A stretch of 64,000 nt of DNA from Lutjanus erythropterus. Taxonomy: Eukaryota; Chordata; Actinopteri; Lutjaniformes; Lutjanidae. Below the pieces are notes generated by a model. It was not told where the DNA came from and did no database searches. It saw only the letters and a list, made by a program, of their open reading frames with translations. Shown here piece after piece: positions 27,286 through 37,900 of the stretch (within the stretch, counting starts at the first letter, position 1; each line of letters begins with the position of its first letter). The stretch is from positions 14,121,695 to 14,185,694 of the forward strand of contig CM034606.1 in assembly GCA_020091685.1 (NCBI GenBank). The letters are read 5' to 3'. Made by a program: the position numbers and the translations under genes.

Positions 27286-28639
27286 TCAGAGTATGAGACC
27301 GAGACAAGACAGAGTAAAAATGCGGTCGATGCCAAGATAAGACCAAGGCCTTCAAAAAGTGGTCTTAAGACTGTATAGCTGTACTTTATATGGTTGTATA
27401 TGTCACAATAAAGCTAGCCACTGATTCTCACACTGGTCTTGGTATCGTGCCTGTGAGCCTCGCTGACTTGAGGTAAAAGGTAATTTGGGGCTACATCATT
27501 TACAATTTTGCGAACCTGACAGAGTTTGAACTGCGTCGCTCTGGACTCCACATGCAGCCAGTTTCTTCCCTACATGCTGTTGCATTGTTTTTAGATAAGG
27601 CTCTTGTTTAGATACAGTGAGATCATTGTAAAACATTTATTCTCCCAGTGGTCGTAATTACTGGCATGAACCCTGACATTGTTGCTCGTGGCTATATTTG
27701 ATGGTAAAATGCTAGATGTACAAGCTCGACTATTGACATTTGAGACACACTTGTTGTTCCAGTGCCACATACAGTAAACAGGTCTGTTACGGTAGATGTT
27801 CACAGTGGGTTTGTGATCTCAAATGTCTGATGTGTGTGGTATTGGAATTTTGTTCAGAGCAGAGGCTGAAATGTTTGTTTGTTTGGTAGTTACAGCATAT
27901 AACCCTGCGCTTTGAAATCTCAGTACACGAAATCCCTTTTTATTTTTTATTCAGCTTCTGATAACCAGACGTGTTTGTGAGAGAACTTTGAATACACCAT
28001 CTATGCTCCATGAATATAAAATTCTCAAAAGCAAGGTGTATGTTTTTGTATGAATGTGTTTGTGTATGTAGTCTAATATTTCACTTCAGATCCTGGGATG
28101 AGACTGTGTCATCGGTGTGCCCGACAGTAGATTTAGAAAGCTTTAGATATACAATTCAACACAGAGTCTTCAAACTGTTTTGTATTTTTCACTGCATTGT
28201 CAAGCAGAGGGCCGGAGTGTAGCACACACGTCTAAACTCAGCCTAAATAAGTCACACAACGTTATCATGAATGCACTCACACACAGCAACACAAAAAGCT
28301 TTAGAGCTGCAGGGTGTTTCTGCTCACTGCAGGTGATCTGGTGCATGGGAAGTGAAATAAACAGTTCTGTCTTCTGTCCGCCAGGGAAACGGACGAAACC
28401 CATACACAAGTCTGCAGACTGACAGAGTGCTGTCCCGTGTATTGACCCGGTGTGAAAAGGCAAGGACAAGAGAACAAGAGAGCACGAAAGGAGATAAAGT
28501 TGCTGAATAAGTTTGGGGCTTTTAGGACAGATTTTGAGGATAATTGTGAGGATGATTTTTTTTCAAACTGATTCATTTTAAAATGAGACCCCTGCCCTAA
28601 ATATGCACAATATGTAAAGGTGTAGTGTAGAGCTTGTTA

Positions 28640-28720
28640 GTCCTTATATTAGTCAAATCAGTTTTATTTATATAGTACCAAATCATAACAGAAGTTATCT
28701 CAGGGCACTTTTATAAGGAG
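28640..28720 (+). mobile_element. Interspersed repeat tail (TTTTATTTATATAGTACC)
   Basis: The phrase TCAGTTTTATTTATATAGTACC, then AAATCATAACAGAAG and CAGGGCACTTTTATAAGG, is a common fish repeat tail. A shorter relative is near 63.75 kb. Confidence 0.5.
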
Positions 28721-28779
28721 GAGGATGCACAATACGACTGGGGATCTAATCTAAAAGGGTCAAAGGGTTATATTCATCA

Positions 28780-29110
28780 CGCTCCATGTGAAAATTTTGG
28801 AAGAAGAGCAAGAAGGATGTCGGATATCAGAGAAGCAGCTTGGAGAAACGGCGTGTACAGCCAGAATATTTTCACATCCACTGCAGAGAATTAAGGGTTT
28901 ATTTCAACCAAACCAGAGCTGGTGACTGTGGGAGCAGAGAACAAAAAGAACCAAGGCCTCTTTGGTAAGTTTTATTTTGTTTCAGTCAAGTTTGAATGAA
29001 GTGTGTTTTACAGAAATAAAATTGTTTTTTAGTTTGCAAGAGTGATAAATTAGCTGTTTCTGGTCGAACAAAACATATCTTACTCTTTTAAAAAAAAGGT
29101 CTATTTCTGT
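28780..29110 (+). mobile_element. Interspersed repeat, orientation +
   Basis: Contains AACCAAACCAGAGCTGGTGA and TCAAGTTTGAATGAAGTGTG. The reverse complement of 48290-48460 reads the same phrases in the same order, so these are two inverted copies of one family. Confidence 0.6.
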
Positions 29111-30705
29111 AGGGATGCTATAATGTTATCAGCCTGGGCCTGTCAGTGGCTCCCAGTGGTTCCCAGTTGTCCAGGATTACACTGCAGCCTGTTTTGCGGC
29201 TGATGGCTGCAGGTGTCTCACTCAATTACAAAATATGAGGAAATAAGGGCCAGATTGAAAAATAGCAATGCTACCCTTTAACTGGAGGTTTCTTCTACCT
29301 CTAGATACAGTTTTTCATTGGATCAGAGCACCACCAGCTAATGTGAACGAGTTGCTTCCATTTTTACCACTTCCACACTGTAATAGAGTGTTGAAGCAAT
29401 GACCTCTAACTAGCTTATTTGAGGACTGTCCTTCAGTTGCCAGCGCTTCTTAAGATTTCCCCCATGGGCTTGTATTCACATTCAATCTGAAGCCTTTGGT
29501 GAAACGGCAAGACCAGCCAATTCCACAGGTCACTGCCCTGGTGGAAGCCTGGCAAACGTAATGCAGAGGTGGGATGAGATGGGATTGTGTTATCTGTCAG
29601 CGTAACAAGCCTGGAAACAAGAAGTGCTGCAAAACCTCTTGTGCCACAGGGATATAACGTTGTAACCTCCGGTGATTTTTCAATATTGTTAGCATTCAGG
29701 TTTGTTTGGGGTTTAAATGATTTCACCATGCCAGCTTGTAGGTTTCATGCAAATTTTGTCAAGTGTAATACAAAATAATGCTGCTGCAGAGTGAATGATG
29801 CCATGTTTAAAGAAAATCAGTATTTTAACAGAAAATTGGACTGAAACTAATTGGCTCTCTTGACTCTTCTTAAGCAAGCTTGAACTTGGCAGTGGCACTT
29901 TCAAACACCTGCCAAACAAAAAGCAGTCATACAGAGGTCTGGACAGACACAGCAAGCAATAAATCCTCATTTACGTGATGGTCACTGAGGTGTGACAAGC
30001 TGGCTTCCACAGGAGGGAACTAGATCAAAAACTGGGCAGAGATGGAGACAGCAGGAAGGTGATTCACCTCTGAGGAAAAGTTCTGCGCAGACGTGGACTT
30101 GACCTTCAAGTTTTGCCTCTAAGTTAACATGAAAGTGGAAGCTAAAATATAAATGACTGCTTGTAAACTTTGGAGTAAACCTGAAACAAATCCCTGATTG
30201 CTAATCCTTTTGAAACTCCTGATCCTTCTGAATCTTCGTGCAGCGCCTTAAAGTGCACAGGATGATTGCCATGCACCGCTCTTGCAATATCATCACTTCA
30301 ACCCTATTTTGCTGGAGTTGTTTTCTCCAAACTTTGAGCTACTAATAATGTCTCAGGGTCTTAACCTCCAGTCAGGCCACTGGAGTTATTGATGAGACAA
30401 TTCCTGGTATGATTCACATCTTTCAGTGACACTACACATTTTTCCTTTCTGTCTTGACAGCTGTAGCCAAAAAGTTACATAGAAAGGGTTGGAAATGCTG
30501 GCAGGAGTCTAAATAAAAAATCCTCCCCATTCATCTGAACAACCAAAATATACTGCCAATGCTCTTGAGTGAGACACCAGTGTGCTGTGGCTCCAATTAA
30601 GTGAAATGATGCATTTAAAGCTATAACATGTAACAACATTAAAACATCTAAAAACACTAGACATATGTTATATATATTTTTTGCGTTGGATACATCAGAA
30701 AGTGA

Positions 30706-30850
30706 GGAAGGAAGGTCCAGTGTGTAAGATTTATAGTGTTTTATTGGCAGAATATTGCAGAAATTGAATATAATATTCACAAGTATGTTTTTGTTAGTGT
30801 ATAATTACCTGAAAACAAGAACAGTTGTGTTTTAGTTGCCTTAGAATTTG
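30706..30850 (+). mobile_element. Interspersed repeat (GGAAGGTCCAGTGTGTAAG)
   Basis: The phrases AAGGTCCAGTGTGTAAG, TTGGCAGAATATTGCAG and TAGTGTATAATTACCTGAAA are a well-known fish repeat. A TTTAAAGCTATAACATGTAAC-like terminus just before it (30614) may be another element. Confidence 0.5.
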
Positions 30851-32062
30851 CCGTTAGTATCTTAAGCAGGTGAAGGTGAGGACAGGCATGTGAATAGACA
30901 CTTAACCTTCCCATAACCTTTTCCTAACCAATTTTAGCTGCCTAAATCTTTAATCTTGAGTGTATTTATTTGTATTTGTCTAAATTTATCAGTTTACTAA
31001 GTAACAGATGATCTGGTGCGTCCAGGTTATGCATTTGCTGCACCTTTTCATGCAGTTTTAAAATTATTTCTATGATTTTTGTCTTTGTTTTAGAATTTCT
31101 GCTCGTTGCACAAAGTTTTCTACAACAATGGTGACCATATCGTGCAGCTGCAAGGTGTGAACGTGAAGTGCAGAGCGAAGCAGTGTATATGCTCAGTCAG
31201 CCATCCCACAGCTTTAAAAACAAGTGCAGTGGATCATCTTTTCAGCACATGAATATCATTCATCTATTACTTAGCAAGCTTATGGAACAGCGGTCAATGA
31301 ATAACGACTCTGATGTTTGCTTGGAGAACATGAAGAAATTATTGTGTTTTTTTTTTACATTTTTAGATTTTCAGAAAGACAGGAGAGGAATTGCAATGTA
31401 AAGTGTGTCCCCTCATAAAGCTTGTAAGATGATTAGTGAGCAGGTGGTTATGGTGGTGTGTTTAAGTGTGGTTCCGGGATAGGTGGGGGATCAGTCTAAC
31501 ATAATCAAAGCCCAGCCTGGTGTGAGACTTGACCTCTTGATGCCAGATTTAGCTGCTGCATGAGTGCTATTGATTGTAATGATCATACAGCAGGCAGACA
31601 ATGCATTTTTATACTTATGCTATATGATACAGTGTCATTACTAGACTGAAAAGACATGCACAGAGCAGAGAAGACCATACAAGCTGACTGAAAGGCTTGA
31701 CTGAAGCGACCTGCATGGTGTCTGACACATATCACTCAGAGCTGCCTATATGCAGTAGATTTTAGTTGTGCAGGTAATGTGTGAAAAGTGGACATATACT
31801 TAATTTTGATTAATACAAACCGACTAGTGCGCCTAATTATGCATGATTGATGTTTGCGTACTGGAAAAGGCAAAGCAGATCTCAACGCGCGCAAAACAGA
31901 CCGTTGCTCAGTGTATGAATGATGACAGGTTGTGATAATTGATTTGTGATAAAACGACTGTGGGAGTGATCGCGGCTGTAAGCTCGTCGGTGTCCGCAGC
32001 GCGCAAAGAAGCGCAAAGGAAGAGGTCGCCTCTCCTGAGGGGCAGCGGTGCAGTGAGCCGCC

Positions 32063-32100
32063 TATATAAGAGCCTCCAAGATGCCACTGATCGGTCATTC
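32063..32100 (+). promoter_or_regulatory. Candidate opsin core promoter: TATA box and initiator
   Basis: A TATATAAG box lies at 32063-32070. A pyrimidine-A initiator-like TCATTC lies at 32095-32100, with its A about 34 bp downstream of the first T. The surrounding 31860-32360 is locally CpG-rich (several GCGCGC-like runs), unlike the AT-rich flanks. The position is about 350 bp upstream of the opsin start, which leaves room for a short 5' UTR. The transcription start is inferred, and an upstream non-coding exon cannot be excluded. Confidence 0.55.
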
Positions 32101-32358
32101 ATGCACTCGCTGCCAGCGCTTTTCAAGACATCGCCTCCCTCTGCCCGCGCAACTTTCAACGCGTGCTCCGCCACTACTCCGCTCTCACATGTAGACCCAC
32201 GCTCTCACAAAGCTCAGCTCAACATTTCTGTCGGATTTCTCGCTCCCGTGCTCCAGCCATGCGCGGACTTCAACACCAGAACTTTGTCAAAGAAGAGTCC
32301 CAGGGCGCGCAGGATGCTCCGCAGCGCAAGCAGCACGTCTAACGCACACTCCACGTGA
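32101..32358 (+). other. Upstream ORF of 85 codons in the opsin 5' leader
   Basis: An ATG at 32101 opens a frame to TGA at 32358, before the opsin start. Its product is Ser/Arg/Ala-rich with no recognised domain. It sits only a few bases after the inferred transcription start, so initiation there would be inefficient. GC-rich DNA produces open frames by chance. Its interest is as a possible translational control element, not as a gene. Confidence 0.3.
32259..32342 (+). other. Upstream ORF of 27 codons in the opsin 5' leader
   Basis: The ATG at 32259 is followed by 26 more codons and TAA at 32340-32342. The frame is the same as the opsin frame but closed well before it, so it cannot extend the protein. 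It overlaps the longer upstream frame. No homology is recognised. Confidence 0.3.
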
Positions 32359-32440
32359 AGTTGTGAGTGTGAGAAAAAAGAGAAAGAACAGGATTTTTCT
32401 CTTTGTTAGGGTCACCAAGCAAGTAGGCTCCACTCTGGGC

Positions 32441-32500
32441 ATGGACAATGGATACTTTGAGTCTGTCAGTGAACGCTGTGTCCTACACTGTGGCAGCTGA
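32441..32500 (+). other. Overlapping upstream ORF that spans the opsin start
   Basis: An ATG at 32441 has G at -3 and G at +4, a strong context. It lies 7 nt before the opsin ATG in another frame. It encodes 19 residues and stops at 32498-32500, inside the opsin coding region. A ribosome using it would miss the opsin start, so it could lower opsin translation. Confidence 0.4.
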
Positions 32501-32811
32501 ACTCACCACCACCGATGATCCGTTTAATGGACCCATCAAGAACATCGCGCCGTGGAACTTCACGGTCCTGGCCGTGCTCATGTTTGTGGTCACCTCGCTG
32601 TCTCTGAGCGAGAATTTCCTCGTTATGTTTGTCACTTTCAAGTACAAACAACTCAGACAGCCCCTGAACTATATCATAGTCAATCTGGCCATCGCTGACT
32701 TTCTGGTGTCTCTCACCGGTGGACTAATAAGTTTCCTGACAAACGCCAGGGGTTATTTCTTCCTCGGGAAGTGGGCTTGCGTCTTGGAGGGGTTTGCTGT
32801 TACTTTTTTCG
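32448..32811 (+). CDS. valop: VA opsin exon 1 (coding part)
   Basis: Codes residues 1-121 and the first base of codon 122: the N-terminus, TM1, TM2 and the first half of TM3 including C111 and counterion E114. The start ATG has A at -3 and G at +4, and gives the family-typical N-terminus (SVNAVSYTVAAE). The donor is G|GTAGGT, phase 1. Without splicing the frame continues to a stop at 32873. Confidence 0.95.
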
Positions 32812-34915
32812 GTAGGTTTGTATGTTTTTCCTCTGTTTTCCTGGTACTCTACTTGCGCAGCTGCATTAGGTAAGTTCCATAACTGCAGGTGTCAGTGTTG
32901 GAGCTTTTTCTGCACATGTAGTGAAGATGTGTGTTGAGTGTAGGGTGAGCTGCACATGGCACATCCTCATCCATCAGCACTCACTTCAACATCTGTTCAT
33001 AAATCAGGGCTGACTTATACTTTGACAAACTTTAATGTCCTATGAGATTGAATTTGTGGTTCAGTACAAAACATAAAAACACAATTAACATATAAACACA
33101 TGAAAGACACATCAGACAAAAGCAACAATACCAATACTAACATTAATCTGTGGCAGCCATCATAAATGTCCTGGCAGAAATTAAAGTACATGTCAATAAC
33201 AGTGTATCAGCAATTACAGGGCTCAACAATAAGGCTTGCCCACTAGGCTGGGGCAAGTTAAATGCCATGTTGGGCAAGTAAATCTGGCAACTCACTTGCC
33301 AAGAAAAACAATTTGTGTATTAAAATATTTTGACAATGTATTAATTGATAAAAATTTTACACAAAATGACAGAAAATGCTGTTTTCAGCATCTCAAAAAA
33401 AAAAAACTGAATGTCATTGGATTTTAGACTGACCAAAGGAAACGTTTAAAGACATACTCTTGGACTTTGGGATGGACATTTTTAACAGTTTCCTGACATT
33501 GCAGACCTAGATTAACCTAGATTTATTGTTATTTGATAAGCCCTAATAAATAAAAGAATTTGTACAGGAGTAGGGGGCAAATTATGAACTCTGACCCATC
33601 TGTCCAACTGGGCAAGTAAAAATTAACCAATTCAACCCATTAATGTTGAACTCTGAATTGTCATTAAGATAGACAGTGTGCATCTCTGTAATTCACATCC
33701 CCTTGTAAAATTCTATTCTAAATGAACTTGATCAAGTCCAGGCAGCAGCTGAAAAAGCCTGTGTAGTGTCTGAGTCAGTGTTAACTCATGGTATTTTTAT
33801 GAGCTCATGTGACAGATTTTTGACAACTGTACCTGCATGATATTTGCTGCTCTGGCGCCATGTGCGCATAAAAACATATTGCAGGATCAGTAACAAAAGC
33901 CCATTGTGAGCCTTTAAGGCAGAATTCAAAGCCACGCTCAGGAGCCTCCTCACACACTGCAGTGCATGACTTGCCATAAGTAGGTTACCAACACCGTGAC
34001 CACCAATAACATTTAACTAAGTCAGAAGATTGGTTTTGAGGTCTCTTCTGAAACTCTGTTAAAGATAGAATACAGAGGCTCCCAAAGTGGAGTCTTGGGC
34101 ATCTGGTGAGTAGCCTGCAGTATGAGAAAAAATCAGGAGAAGACTTGATTAGTTTAGGCAAAGGCTACTTATTGGATTTGGTCACAAGCTTTGTGAGATC
34201 CAATTTTGGCAACTTGGACAACTTACAGAGAAGTGACATGGAAAGTCCCAGGATGTCTTTATTCTAACTGCCAATTTTAATACCATCAGAAAATATTCAT
34301 TTATAATGAATGTTCATGAGAATATGATGTGTCTCGTAAAAATTCTATCATCAGATTACTTTAACTGGAAATGGTTTAACTTGTGGGACTTGAGACAGCT
34401 TTGATCATTATTATGAGTTACAACATCCCATATGAGTCTTTGCCAGACCTGCATTACATGGTGTGTTAGCGTGGGAAATAGACTTAACATAACAATACTA
34501 AATAACAACAAAATCCCTAGGACATAACATACGCTATAATATGGTGTTTAAGTCTGAATGTTTGTGGATATGATACATGGTGGGTCCTGGTGTATTGGGT
34601 GTTATGAATTACCATACAAAAGAGTGCAATTATTTAAGATTAAGCACTGTACGAAAACAAATATCACAGGGCAAAGAGCGCTCTAGCACACTGCAAGACA
34701 AAAACACTTCTGTGAGTAGGATGAGAAGCTGGCATGGTACAAAAAGAAACCGTTTGACATACTAACTTATGATCGAGGAAGCCATGCTGATGTATAATCA
34801 ATAGCTCACTGAAGTGAAGCTTACATCTTCAAGGGGCTTTTGTGGTGGAAAGCCACTCCAATTTTGGTCTCAGCTGCAGTTTCAGTGATTGACAGCTGTG
34901 CTGCATTGGTATTAC

Positions 34916-34955
<40 letters not shown>

Positions 34956-37900
34956 GGGGTGTGTGTGTGAGTATGTGAGTAAATTAGAAAGCGATTAAGC
35001 TGAGGTAGCTGTTCTCGATGAGCAGGAACGATGCTCCACTTAATATTCTGCTCAGGGTAAGAAAATTTCTGTTTCTGGCTATTTTTAGTTTTCCAATCTA
35101 TGTTCACCTGTGCTCTACAGATACATAGTTATTGGGTTGACGGTTTTCAAGAAAAGCGTACTCTTTGATGGTCAGTTTTAGTGCCCTCAAAAAAGCTCCA
35201 AAAACAGAATTGAAGTCTTGTTGTTAATATTATTACTGAGCCTTTGCAGAGGTTCTTGTTTAAATGTGTGTGACATAATTGAACAACCCGGTTTCCACCT
35301 CTCTCTTTTGTGCTCTCCTGTGAGTCTAGTAGAGACACACTCGGAGTACCTGGCTGTGGAGCGATATGTAATTAACCGGTCTGTGAGAGTGACTTATTAC
35401 CATAATTAAAGCTGGCTTTTTTTAGCCCATTAGAAGGCCGCCTAATGCATCTACTCGGGTTCACTGAACTATTTCGGGCAACAGTGTCGCCAGTTTTACC
35501 TCTGTACAGTGCAGAATTGGGATACTTTGTCAAAAATTAAGAAATGTGGATACAGTATAGGGGAACATCTTAACCAGAAGATCCCAGTTGGATTAAGTTA
35601 CAAAAGTGCAGATATAAAGAAGCTAATTAGATTTCATACTCTGTTGAGAGAGGGAAAACAATCTAAAAGAGATGCAAATACGCACATTATGTATTAAAAT
35701 ATTGTTACATTCCAGAAAACAATTTCTTTAGGCTTATCGTTTTGTCAGATAACAAATGAAAAACACGTGGCTGTGATTTTCATAGTTATTAAAAATGAAT
35801 TCCAGGACTTGATGGTGTGTGTTTCTGACCCACTGAGCTCCTAAACACTGACCTCCTGCTGTCTGCCTCAGGGATCGTGGCCTTGTGGTCCCTCGCTGTT
35901 CTATCCTTCGAACGATTCTTTGTGATCTGCCGGCCTCTGGGAAACATCCGACTGCAAGCGAAGCATGCGGTCGTGGGTCTGCTGTTCGTCTGGACCTTCT
36001 CCTTCATCTGGACCTTCCCTCCGGTGCTAGGGTGGAACAGATACACTGTAAGCAGGATTGGAACCACCTGTGAGCCTGACTGGTGAGAAAGGAGTATTTT
36101 ATTATCTCTGTAACCCACAAAGAGCTATGTCTGTTTAAAGTGACAACAGAGAGAAATTCATCTTAAAGAGTCTATTTTCCTGAATCACAAAAAATTGTTT
36201 TCTCACATCCTCACCGTCAGCGTTTTTTTTTTTTTTTTGTTTGATGAGATTTCTTAGGACCTGAGAAATTAGCCCAAGTAAAGCTGGTGACAGTGAGGTT
36301 TGTGGATTATTGATTGGAACTGATAAAATGTAATTTTATTGCTTTGATCGGCACAAACAAAATTTCTGGGGGACACAAAATGGCTCAGTATCAATACCAC
36401 AATGAGTAAGTTAGAAAAAACATTTGTGATTTGTGGTTAATTATTTTAGTTGATATTGTAGGATGATTAAGAAAAAATAAGGTCTTTATGTAAGGTATTC
36501 AGAGATGTTGATTGGTGGATAGAGGAATTAGAGCTGCAGCTGTTTGTGCTGAAGCAAACTTGTTATTCTCACACTATAAAACATGCTAGGACACAGATTT
36601 TTTCTATTATCAATCAATCAAATCATGCTTCCCTGATCTCAAATAAAACCAAACTTTAAACCTAAACTGTAAACCAGCTGTAGTTGATTTTTTAGCCACT
36701 CGGGGGCTGCACAAGAAGCTGTAAGCCTCAAGGTTCAGCTTCACTGTCATAAAATACACAATGAAATCAAGTCCCCTCCATGCAACACACAAAATATCTA
36801 AACAAATTTTGAAAGATTTTAAATTAGAATAAAACAATCAAGTAGTGCAAAAACTTGAGGTAGTACAAAGGTAACTGAAGAGCTGTGGTTTCTGAGCTTA
36901 ATGTTGTGGAGGAGACGAGTCTCAAAATCTGTGGAAGAAGCTGGTCTTCAGTCTAACAGTACGGCAGTGGATAACTTTGTATTTCTTGCTAGATGGCAGC
37001 AGGGTGAACAGGTTGTGGACAGGTTGGGCATTGTGTTTTAGTATCGCTCTGTGCAGGCACCTCACCTCCCCAGTATTACTAATGCTTGGTAGATGGGCAC
37101 CAATAATGTTCTGTGCAGGTTAAATGTCCCCCTGTAGAGCCCTCCTGTCCTGGGACATTCACACCACATGATGCCAGTTTGTGATGTTTCCAGTGAGGAT
37201 GCTTTCAATTGCTCCTCTGTAGAAGTTACAAGAACTTGGTATAGGAATTTTGCCTTCTGAAGTTCCCTTTAGAAATACAGATGTTTCTGAGTTTACTTTC
37301 CAGGATGGAGATGTGTGATGTTCATTACTGGTTCTCTGTGATGTTGATTCCTGGGAACCTAAAACTGTTCACCTGTTACACCTCAGTTATACTGATGTAG
37401 ACAGGGGTGTGTGTCTTTGCCTCTCTCCTCTGAAAATTAATGATCAGGCTTTTAGTTTTGCTGCTGTTTAGCAGTGGACAACCTACTGCTCTCTGTTCTC
37501 CACTCGGCAAGTTAATTTCCTCCCAGTGTGACATCCAGCCTTTGTTTGTAATTAGACCAATGATGGTGGTGTCATCTGAAAACACAAAACAGTTCTCTCT
37601 ATGTTGGCAATGTCAGTCATGGATGTTCAACACGAAGAGAAGGGGGCTGAGCACACAGCCCTGGGGGGCTCTGCTGTTCAGCAGTAGAGAGGAGGAGGTG
37701 TGACTGCCAATCCAAACTGTCCAGAGTCTGTTTGTGAAGAAGTCCGGTATCCAGTTGTGTATAGAGTGTGGCACTCAACCCCAGAGCGCTGAGCTATAAT
37801 CAACAAACAGCATTCTGATGTATGCATTGTTATTTTTAAGGTAAGTAAAGAGTGGAGTGAGTGGAGGGCAGAAGAGATGGGATCCTCTGTGGAGCTGTTG

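Larger units (their letters stand above)
23737..31860. other. Intergenic stretch upstream of the opsin
   Basis: It holds the SINE and several element copies listed separately. No coding exon is recognised. 24120-24540 looks unique and could contain regulatory sequence. Nothing definite is seen in 25000-26600 or 29200-30600. Confidence 0.55.
32812..35871 (+). other. Opsin intron 1 (3060 bp)
   Basis: A GT-AG phase 1 intron. It contains a probable DNA-transposon relic at 33217-33655 and a GT microsatellite at 34919-34969. The rest shows no coding frame that I can tie to a protein family. Confidence 0.9.

Noticed and set aside
35885-36073. A second plus-strand frame overlapping opsin exon 2.
   Set aside because: It is a +1 shadow of the real exon, whose frame gives the conserved opsin sequence and valid splice sites.
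37376-37585. A 69-codon minus-strand frame that might be taken as a small gene.
   Set aside because: It carries the FSDD block of a reverse transcriptase and is part of the LINE relic, with in-frame stops just upstream.
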